A stretch of DNA of 63,054 nucleotides, taken from Strigomonas culicis. Its lineage: Eukaryota; Euglenozoa; Kinetoplastea; Trypanosomatida; Trypanosomatidae. The number at the start of each line of letters is the position of its first letter. Position 1 is the stretch's first letter. This document shows, piece after piece, positions 50,219 through 58,600 of this stretch. Under the pieces are notes generated by a model. The model saw only the letters and a list, made by a program, of their open reading frames with translations, was not told the DNA's origin and made no database searches. The DNA is taken from contig AUXH01000028.1 in the NCBI GenBank assembly GCA_000482145.1, forward strand, positions 1 to 63,054, given 5' to 3'. The position numbers and the translations under genes were made by a program.

Positions 50219-51709
50219 ATGACCGCCACTGCGCCGCCGCCCGGCCACATCGGCCTCACCTTTGTCGGCTGTGGCGTCTCGACGGGCGTCCCCGTCCTCG
50301 GCCACCTGCGCACGCCGTGCGCCTGCGCGGACGCGCTGGCGCATCCGACGGGACCGAACCACCGCAACAACGTGAGTCTGCTGCTCACTGTGCCGGACTA
50401 TAGCGAGGCCGGGGGCCAGCCGGCGGCGGCCGAAGCGCAGGCGGCGGTGGCCGGCCACGACAACTTCGCCTTCGAGGCCCCGGACGCGAACACGCAGGAG
50501 CACCCACGGGACCCGCAGCGGCGGGTGCCCGTCCGCTTCGCGCTCATCGACTGCGGCAAGACCTTCCGCGACGCCTACTTCAGCGTGCTCGTGCGGCACA
50601 ACGTCAGCCTGATCAACAGCCTGTGGCTGTCGCACGACCATCAGGACGCGGTGGGCGGACTCGACGATCTGCGCGATTTGCAGCGGATGCACATGGGCGG
50701 CCGCGCCGACGCGGGGCGCAAGGAGCGGCCCGGCCACTGGTACATCGATCACTACATCCCCACGTTCCTCTCCAACCTCGCGCTCGCCTCCCTCCACAAC
50801 AGCGTCAAGTACATCGTCGGCAACAGCCAGCTGATTGGCGAGGCGGCCACGACCGCCGCCGCCCACGCGGCCGCGGTGGAGGGATACAGGCAGCGGAGGG
50901 AGCACGAGATGTACGAGGCCGAGCGGGCCGCGATAGAGGCGCGCCACCACAGGGTGAAGCAGGACCTGCCGGAGGGCGGCAAGGGAGGGGGAGAGGCGGA
51001 GGAAGAAATCATTGTCGCCGCGAACGACATCGGCATCCGTCGCTCCACCGCGCTGCAGCTCTTCCAGCTCAGCTGCGCGCCATCCGCGGCGGACGAGGCG
51101 GCCGCCGCAGCAGCGGAGCCGCACACGAGCCCACTGGTGAGTGTCAGCCCGCACGTGCGGCAGTACACACCGCAGCGGTTCTTCTGCCCGGTGCTCGGCG
51201 ATGCCGTCCCGGCCTACGCGGTGCCGGTCGAGCACGGAAAGGACTACATGTCTCTCGGCTTTGTCTTTGGCAGTGGCACCGCGTTCACGGACGCCAGTGA
51301 CGGCGGCGGCGGCTCCTGTGTAGTGTATCTGTCCGACATCAGCGCGATCCCGCCGGCGAGCCTGCACTTCCTCCGCCGGCTGCGGCACATCGATGTGCTC
51401 ATCGTCGACCTGCTCCACATCGCGGGGCGCGCGAACCCGGTGCACTTTTGCATGGACGACGTGCTGGAGTTTGTGACACGCCAGCTGCGGCCGCGCCGGC
51501 CGAAGAAGGTGTACTGCGTCGGCATGTACTGCGACATCCTCTACACGGATGGCAATGCCCTGCTGCTGGAAAAGCTGACGCAGGCGAAGGCATCGCTGCG
51601 GAGCGAGGAAGAGGGAGAGGGAGAGGGGGTGGCAGATAGAGATAGCATTGACACCATTGAATTCATTCAGTTGGCGCATGACGGGTTGCATTTGGTTATC
51701 CCGCAATAA
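50219..51709 (+). CDS. Metallo-beta-lactamase-fold hydrolase, upstream copy of a tandem pair
   Basis: 496 residues from the ATG at 50219 (15 upstream in-frame codons lie in the spacer). N-terminal G-C-G-V-S-T-G-V-P begins the fold; I-D-C-G-K-T-F-R and the metal motif H139-D-H141-Q-D143-A follow, then G-L-D-D-L-R. Later come V-E-H339-G, an L-G-F-V-F-G strand, and Y-L-S-D-I-S with x-I-P. This is the subgroup with H-x-H-x-D-A followed by G-L-D-D-L/I-R, seen in fungal and plant putative hydrolases, and related to PhnP-type phosphodiesterases and RNase Z. The substrate is unknown. An insert at about 225-315 is charged and helical (Glu/Arg/Gln-rich). The adjacent gene at 52126 is a paralogue. Confidence 0.88.
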   Translation: MTATAPPPGHIGLTFVGCGVSTGVPVLGHLRTPCACADALAHPTGPNHRNNVSLLLTVPDYSEAGGQPAAAEAQAAVAGHDNFAFEAPDANTQEHPRDPQRRVPVRFALIDCGKTFRDAYFSVLVRHNVSLINSLWLSHDHQDAVGGLDDLRDLQRMHMGGRADAGRKERPGHWYIDHYIPTFLSNLALASLHNSVKYIVGNSQLIGEAATTAAAHAAAVEGYRQRREHEMYEAERAAIEARHHRVKQDLPEGGKGGGEAEEEIIVAANDIGIRRSTALQLFQLSCAPSAADEAAAAAAEPHTSPLVSVSPHVRQYTPQRFFCPVLGDAVPAYAVPVEHGKDYMSLGFVFGSGTAFTDASDGGGGSCVVYLSDISAIPPASLHFLRRLRHIDVLIVDLLHIAGRANPVHFCMDDVLEFVTRQLRPRRPKKVYCVGMYCDILYTDGNALLLEKLTQAKASLRSEEEGEGEGVADRDSIDTIEFIQLAHDGLHLVIPQ

Positions 51710-52125
51710 GAAGAAAAGAAGGAGAGCTATGGTTGCTGGTATTTGCTCACTACGACTTATCGTTTGGTTTGATTTTGTCTATTGCATGATACTTTTGGCG
51801 CTATCGTTAGTATGGCTAATAGTTCTCGCTTAACAAAGATGGTGTTTTTTTTTTTTGTGTGTGTGTGAACGCGAGATGTAAACCCAAAAGTAAAACGTAA
51901 TCTGGTCTTTTCATATTGTTCTCTCTCTTCCATCCACTTTCTCTGCATGACATGAATGTGTTACATACAAGGCGTATATATATATACATATTGTCTTGCT
52001 CGAATAGGTAAGAGAAAAAAAAAACAGAGATATCAAAAGAAGAATAAATACGGTGCTGCCAAGGTGAAGACGAACACATTGCACAACAAAAACAATTAAA
52101 AAAAGGAAAAAAAGCCTTAACGCAA
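51710..52125 (+). promoter_or_regulatory. Spacer between the two hydrolase paralogues
   Basis: A/T-rich, with T-run plus (GT)n near 51846-51867, a pyrimidine tract at about 51903-51945, AG at 51970-51971, and (TA)n near 51976-51987. Several A-runs lie just before the ATG at 52126. No gene seen. It shows no evident similarity to the spacer upstream of the first copy. Confidence 0.45.
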
Positions 52126-53505
52126 ATGATGAAACTGACCATCGTCGGGGCCGGTGTTTCCTGCGCCGTGCCCGTGATCGGCCATATCGAAATGCCGCGC
52201 GCCGGCTGCGATGCGGAAGGGTCCGCCAAAACACTTTCCTGTTGCTGCGACGACGCCTTCCGCAACCCGCACAGCAAAAACAAGCGCAACAACGTGAGCC
52301 TGCTGATTGAGCTGCCCATCCCCGCGGCACCGCAGCGCGCGGCAGATGAGGAGGCGGGTGGCACAAACAGTGTCACTGCAGACGACCCGATCCGCATCCT
52401 CATCGACTGTGGCAAGACGTTTCGCGACGCCTATCAGCGCGTGTTGGCGCCGAAGCAGGTCTCCTACGTGGACGTGCTGCTGCTGACGCACGGGCACGCG
52501 GATGCGATGCACTGCACGCAGGAGCTCTGCGAGATGCAGGCGGAGGCCAGCACGCAGCTGGCGCTTTCCCACTCGAGCAGCGGCGCCAACGCGTTCGACC
52601 GCCTGCGCTGTCTGCGCGCGGTGCCGACGTTCCTGACACTGCCGACGCTGAGGGAAGTGGAGGCCGTGTCGCCCTCGCTAGCGGCCAGCAGCACGATCTG
52701 CGAGACCATTAAGGACCGAACATACAGCATCCTCGACTCGGCGGAGGGGGGGGACGCGGGAGCGTCTGTCGAGCAGCTCGAACAGCAGAAGGAGCACGCG
52801 GACGTGAACAGCCCCACCGGCCGGCCGCACACCGCGCTCGACATCCACCTCGTGCCGGAAGATGTCCCTGTCCGCCTGCACCCCTACATGGACGTTCTCC
52901 AGCACTACCTCGCACCGGCCGGCGCGGCGGCCTTCCCGTTCCCCATGTACACCCTGCCGGTGGAGCACGGGAGAAACTACATCTCCCTCGGCTTTGTCTT
53001 TGGCAGTGGCACCGCGTTCGTGGACGCCAGTGAGGGTGGTGGCGGCGGCGGCGGCGGCTCCTGTGTGATCTATCTGTCCGACATCAGCGCGATCCCGGCG
53101 GCGAGCCTGCACTTCCTCCGCCGGCTGGAGCGCGTGGATGTGCTCATTGTGGACCTCCTGGCGGAGAAGGGCACACAGTCCCCGCCGCACTACTGTTGGG
53201 ACGATATCATGCCGGTCGTGCGCCTGCTCAGCCCGCACAAGGTGTACTGCGTCGGCATGTTCTGCAGCCTGGACTACGCCAGCGCGAACGCGCTGTGGGT
53301 CGTGGACCTGGAGGAGGAAAAGGCGCGGCTGCGCGACGCGCTCGCACGGCCGGAGGGGCCGCTGCCGCCGGTGCACCTCAGCGGCGCGCCCGCGCCGGAG
53401 GCGTGGACGGCGGCGGAGGCGCGTCGTCGGGCCGAACGTTTTGTCGCGTGCACAGAGAGTATCGAGCTGGCCTATGACGGACAAGAGCTGGAGCTGCCCA
53501 TGTGA
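52126..53505 (+). CDS. Metallo-beta-lactamase-fold hydrolase, downstream copy of a tandem pair
   Basis: 459 residues. Same order of motifs as the gene upstream: G-A-G-V-S-C-A-V-P, I-D-C-G-K-T-F-R, H122-G-H124-A-D126-A, V-E-H-G, L-G-F-V-F-G, and Y-L-S-D-I-S-A-I-P. The metal-binding residues look intact, but the G-L-D-D-L-R motif after the histidines is replaced (H-C-T-Q-E-L), and an N-terminal Cys-rich stretch (S-C-C-C-D-D) is new. The middle part (160-270) is different from the paralogue. Over a window of about 140 bases the DNA is nearly identical to the upstream copy. It is probably a duplicate that has changed substrate or partner; the function is unknown. Confidence 0.88.
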   Translation: MMKLTIVGAGVSCAVPVIGHIEMPRAGCDAEGSAKTLSCCCDDAFRNPHSKNKRNNVSLLIELPIPAAPQRAADEEAGGTNSVTADDPIRILIDCGKTFRDAYQRVLAPKQVSYVDVLLLTHGHADAMHCTQELCEMQAEASTQLALSHSSSGANAFDRLRCLRAVPTFLTLPTLREVEAVSPSLAASSTICETIKDRTYSILDSAEGGDAGASVEQLEQQKEHADVNSPTGRPHTALDIHLVPEDVPVRLHPYMDVLQHYLAPAGAAAFPFPMYTLPVEHGRNYISLGFVFGSGTAFVDASEGGGGGGGGSCVIYLSDISAIPAASLHFLRRLERVDVLIVDLLAEKGTQSPPHYCWDDIMPVVRLLSPHKVYCVGMFCSLDYASANALWVVDLEEEKARLRDALARPEGPLPPVHLSGAPAPEAWTAAEARRRAERFVACTESIELAYDGQELELPM

Positions 53506-53840
53506 TAGCGTCTAACGAATGAAACGAAAAAACAAAAAGGGTGTGTGTGTGTGCTGTTGATTTGTTTGTTTGCTTGGTTTCGGTGGCTGTTTGTTTGCCA
53601 TAAATATCTTATTATAACTATAAAATGTGATTTCTTTGTTGATATTTCATGTTGTTGTTCGCATATACATGTGCGGATAATTGCCCCATCTGTACCTTGC
53701 TTGCTCGATTTGCGCATTGGAATGTGTACTAACGCTCTCTTTCGCTTTCTCCCATTTTTTTTTGTTATAGTCGATAGAAGAACGAAGAACGAAAAAGAAA
53801 AAGATAGAAAAAAGGTTTAAAAGGGCGTTCCACACGAACC
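53506..53840 (+). promoter_or_regulatory. Spacer with strong splice acceptor for AP-1 mu
   Basis: Contains (GT)n near 53541-53553. A pyrimidine tract at 53734-53765 is followed by ATAG at 53767-53770, about 70 bases before the ATG at 53841. No gene seen. Confidence 0.6.
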
Positions 53841-55142
53841 ATGGCATCGTCTTATATGATCTTAGACTCCAAGGGGAGCCCTCTTATCCACCGGACCTAC
53901 CGCGGTGATATCAGCCAGGACATCTACACGAACTTCCAGCGCCACGTCATCGATGAGGAGGAGATCAACGTCAAGCCCGTCTTCGAGGTGCAGGGCGTCA
54001 CCTACACCTTCGTGAAGGCCTATGACCTCTACTTCCTGATGGTCAGCAACATCAACACGTGCAGTCTGCTGCAGATCGCCTTTATTCGCCGGACGCTCAG
54101 CGTCTTCGAGAGCTACTTTAAGGTCATCAACGAAGAAACCGTACGTGATAACTTTGTCATCATTTACGAGCTGCTAGATGAGATGTGCGACTTCGGCTAC
54201 CCTCAGTACACAGAGGACAAGGTGCTCAAGGAGTACATTACACAGGAGGGTCTCTACTCCAAGTACATCCTTGGCAACGACACGCTGTCCAAGAAGGCGC
54301 TGCCGGCCGCGGTGACCGGCGCCGGCGGCGCCACGCCGTGGCGGCCGCCCGGCAAGTACCATTACAGCAAGAACGAGGTCTTCCTGGATGTGATTGAACA
54401 GATCGACATCCTTGTGAGCGCGGATGGGGAGACGCTGTCGAGCGAAATCATCGGCACCGTGCGGGTAACGTCGAAGCTGAGCGGGATGCCGCTCGTGCGG
54501 GTCGGTCTCAACGACAAGCTGCTCTTCGACCGCCAGGGCCGCGTCGGCCGCGCGGTCGACATGGAGGACGTCAAGTTCCATCAGTGCGTGAAGATCAACC
54601 AGTTCGAGAGCGACCGCATGATCTCCTTCGTGCCGCCGGATGGCGTCTTCGACCTCATGCAGTACCGGCTGAACAAGAAGCTGCAGCCGCAGATCACGAT
54701 ATCGTGCAATGTGGTGCGGCACGGGACCTCGCGGGTCGAGATTTTCTGCACCGCGCGCAGCACGTACCGCCGCACGAACGTCGCGAGTTTTGTCGACATC
54801 CTCATCGCCATCCCGAGCGACGCGGACAAGCCGGAGGCGTACTGTTCGCTCGGCGCGATCCGCTACTCGCCGGAGAACAGCATGCTGCTGTGGGGACTCC
54901 GCAACGTCAGCGGCGGCCGCGAGTTCACCTGCCGCGCGCAGTTCCACTTGCCGAGCGTGCGCAGCAGCGACATGAAGGCCTTTGCGAAGCCGCCCATCCG
55001 TGTGAAGTTCGAGATCCCGTACCTCTCCGCGAGCGGCTTCCAGGTGCGCTACGTGAAAACGGTTGAGAAGGAAAACTACAACGCAACCCCGTGGGTGCGG
55101 TACGTCACCCAGAGCGGAGACTATCAGATACGCACCAACTAA
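53841..55142 (+). CDS. AP1M1: AP-1 clathrin adaptor complex, mu subunit
   Basis: 433 residues, the usual length for AP-1 mu (about 423). The longin-like N-terminal domain (1-140) has the I-L-D-S-K-G-x-P-L-I-H-R-x-Y-R-G-D opening and the R-D-N-F-V-I-I-Y-E-L-L-D-E block. The mu-homology domain (about 175-433) contains N-E-V-F-L-D-V-I-E, L-S-G-M-P, L-N-D-K, V-K-F-H-Q-C-V, S-F-x-P-P-D-G and the C-terminal W-V-R-Y-V-T-Q-S-G-D-Y-Q-I-R-T. These read through AP-1 rather than AP-2, AP-3 or AP-4. The protein binds tyrosine-based sorting signals and works in clathrin-coated vesicle traffic at the trans-Golgi and endosomes. The linker before the mu-homology domain carries a short Gly/Ala/Pro insert (about 155-172). 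Confidence 0.95.
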   Translation: MASSYMILDSKGSPLIHRTYRGDISQDIYTNFQRHVIDEEEINVKPVFEVQGVTYTFVKAYDLYFLMVSNINTCSLLQIAFIRRTLSVFESYFKVINEETVRDNFVIIYELLDEMCDFGYPQYTEDKVLKEYITQEGLYSKYILGNDTLSKKALPAAVTGAGGATPWRPPGKYHYSKNEVFLDVIEQIDILVSADGETLSSEIIGTVRVTSKLSGMPLVRVGLNDKLLFDRQGRVGRAVDMEDVKFHQCVKINQFESDRMISFVPPDGVFDLMQYRLNKKLQPQITISCNVVRHGTSRVEIFCTARSTYRRTNVASFVDILIAIPSDADKPEAYCSLGAIRYSPENSMLLWGLRNVSGGREFTCRAQFHLPSVRSSDMKAFAKPPIRVKFEIPYLSASGFQVRYVKTVEKENYNATPWVRYVTQSGDYQIRTN

Positions 55143-55630
55143 GAGACTTGGGTATGGTCTTCCGCCAGCTCTTTCGTTGCTTCTTTTTTTTTCCCTCTAT
55201 TTGTGTTGTTTAGCGTTGTTGTTGTTGTTGTTTTTGGAATTTGCTGCGGTGAAGAGTAACGTACGAAGTGGTATAACACGCAATTACGTTTTGTTTTTTA
55301 TTCTCTTATACCGGCTTTCTTGTGATTGCAATATGCTGATATACATGTGTTGTTGTTGTTTTGAAAAAAAGGGTTGTTCTTTTCAATGTAAATGTAAATA
55401 GAGATAGATAGATATAGTTCATGTGGTTTTCTTCTGTGTTTGATCACTTCACACTCCGAGCAGAACAGTTACTCTCTTACGAATTCCTCTCTCCTTCCTT
55501 TTCTGCTTTTCTTTCGCTTGTGTGTGTGTGTATGTGTTTTACGTTTTCATTGATGGATTATTAAGAAAAGACGAATCAGCACGGCCACCGCTACGGCAGC
55601 GCGCATACCCACACCACGGCTCGCGTTGCG
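55143..55630 (+). promoter_or_regulatory. Spacer with pyrimidine tract
   Basis: A/T-rich with (GTT)n near 55204-55231 and T-runs. A pyrimidine-rich tract at about 55472-55520 runs into a (GT)n and is followed by AG at about 55564-55565 and 55577-55578, some 55-65 bases before the ATG at 55631. No gene seen. Confidence 0.5.
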
Positions 55631-58600
55631 ATGATTGCAGAGGCATTCGCCACGAGCGCCGGCGACGCGATGCCGCTCCCCCTCCGCAGCAGCACGCTGC
55701 CGCCCTCCGCCTCCTCCACGCGTCACCTCGACCCCTTCACGCGCTCCAGCGGTTTTGGCAGAGAGGCGTGTGCGGGCCGCGAGCGCGCGCGGCACAGCAG
55801 GACGACAGACAGCCTGCTGCTGCCCCACCCGCACACGCACCATTCAGATGGAGAGGAGGAGATACGGTACATCCCGTTGGAAGAGGTCCCCTTTTTGTGC
55901 TTACCAGCCCTGACACGGGACAGCATGGATCATAGAAACCATAAACGAAGCGATGAGGACGGTGACGGGTCTGTGGACGATATGGTGACGGAGCTGTCCT
56001 TTCGGCCCCCCACGTCGCGGCGCTTCAATGGGGACATCCCACGTCGACATCGAGACACATCGCCGGGCGCAGCGGAGGAGGAAGACGACGAGCAAACAAC
56101 AATGTCAGACGCGGCCGGCGGCACCGGCCGCTATGCTTCTCTTAGAAAAGAAGAAGATGAAGGCGACTGTCTGACACGGAGCGGGTTCTTCCCTGTGAGA
56201 CGCGAGACGGAAGCGGAGACGCAGAGGAGGGCGGGAGGCAGGGACCGCACGGGTGCGGCCTCCTCGCGCAAGAATGAAGCAGTCTTTTCAAATGAAAAGG
56301 AAGACAGTGAAGATGATGATGATAATGATGACGATGACCATGGCGATGAGCCACGCAAGACGGTTAAGGTTGTCTTTTCCAAAAAGTGTGGGAACGGGAA
56401 TACCAAACCCTATTACAACCGCAGTGACTTTCTCAAGTCCGCGCGCAGGTCAACAAACTCTTTTCCGCTTTTGTGTTACAATGAAAAGGATGAACTAATT
56501 ACCCAGAAACAAAAGCGGAGTAAGGAAAAAAATGATGCGAATCCAAGAAGAAGGTCTGTGTCGTTCGAGAGCTTGCCGGTGCAGCAGTACATTCTAAAGA
56601 ACATGATCACCAGCCTCATGCATCTCGTCGACGACTGCTACGTCTGGATCGACGATATCCCCTCTTCGCATGTTAATGCGAAGAGGGATAAACAGGAAGG
56701 GAATGAAAACGCGAACATGATGGCCATCACAACAAAGCTCATGCGAGAGAGAGATTACAGCAGCAGCAGCAGCAGTGATGAAGAGGGCGGATTAGATGAA
56801 GCACCACCGCGTCAGTGCGAAGCCATTGGTAGTATCAGAAAGGCGAAAAAGAAGATGAAGAAGAGCACGCGTCAACAAAGGGAGAAGGATTTACAAACTG
56901 TTCTGGTGAAGCCCGTCACGCTGCTCCTACACGAACACGCCTTGGCAGCAGCAGCAGCGAGCTCGACTGATGCGGAGGCGGCGATTGCGCAGGCGATTGT
57001 GCAGCCACCCCTGGCGTCCGCAGTACTGCAGGTCTTTGTGCTGCCCGCTCTCACCGCCGCGATGAAGACGGGTCTGCCGCCCACCCGCAACGAAGGGAGC
57101 CTGTCCGCGCCGCTACCGACAGGACGGGTCCTCCATAACAGAAATAGGAACATTCGCCGCCTGGCCATGGCCCAACTCAACACAGAAGATCACATAGATG
57201 ATACTAATAAGACGAATAATCATAAGAACAAGCATGAGAAAAAGCTGTGCCCTGTGTACACTATTTTCACACTAAAGGATTTTCTACAGAAGGAAAAGGA
57301 GCTGAACGCCATCGGCTGCAGCATGCTGCCACTAAGTAAAAGTGTGCGGCGAGAGGGCAGGGAGGAGAAAGAGAGTGACACCATCGCACTGAAGGATCTG
57401 GAAGACAGGGGGTGGCTCAATGAGCTGCGCTACCACAACAGCACGACTAACGGGCTCTGCAACAACTCTGTCTTTCTGTATGTCCGACCGTATGTAAGCG
57501 ACTACACGTCCTTGCAGAGTGTGATGGACAGCACGTTTGACTTCCGAAATCAAAAGATCAGCAGCAGCAGCAGGCACCGTAAAGGTGGGAAATCGATGGA
57601 AGGGAGTGAAGCAGTGAGACGCACACAGGCGGAGGTCGGGGCAGGGGAGGCAGCGGCGTTTCTGGATGACTTCGCCAAACTGAACGACTTCAACGCCATG
57701 GTCCGACGCCACTACATGCTGCAGAATCAGGCCGACAAAAGGGGACACGTACAAGAGGAGGGGGAAGCGGCGGCCACCCCGACCGCGCCGCTGAGCGCTT
57801 GCGGGAGATCCAAGACGCTCGCGCCACCGCAGCGGCCCAGCGACGCGGCGGTGCTCCACAACCTGGACGACTTGGCCAACTTTGTGTGGGACGTCGCGAA
57901 CGCGCTGCTGTGCCTGCAGGGTGCAGGCACAGCAGCGGACCAGGGCATCCTGTGCCACGGCAACCTGAAGCCCTCCAACATACTGCTCGCGCTCGCTCCT
58001 CATTCACGACACGGCGTGCTGCTCACCGACTACGGTATACCGGCCCTGCCGGCGTCGTACATGGACCCGCTCGCGCACTACGGTGGTGGCGGCGGCGGGC
58101 GGCACGCGGATGCCGATGCGGCACCCACGGTGCCTCTGTTCGTGACGGTGGAGAAGGTGCGCACAACCCCCGCGCGCGAGGGGGCCGCTGCCGCTGCCGG
58201 TCCGGCGACGCAGAAAGGGTCCAAAACCAAAATACGAGCCCTCCCTCTCTTTGAACGACTGCAGAAAAATGCGAATCAGGGGGCGGAGGGGGAGGAGGGG
58301 GTGCGTCTGGCAGAGCGCCTCGGGTACATCGCACCGGAATGCCTCGTGTATACGGAGGCGCCCGTCACCGGCGAGCAGCGGCTGTGGTACAGCGCGCAGG
58401 CCGTCAGCGGTGCCGCCGACGCGTACAGCCTCGGCGCCGTCCTCTACGCGATGCTGAAGGGCGTGCCGCCGCCGCCGCCGCCGTTCCATCTTTATCACCA
58501 CCATCCGCGCCGCGGCGACGCGGGGGCCGGGTGGCCCCGCGGGCTGTTTCGACGGGCGGTGGCGCTCGATCCGCGCGGCGAGCGCTACCAGCGGATCCTG

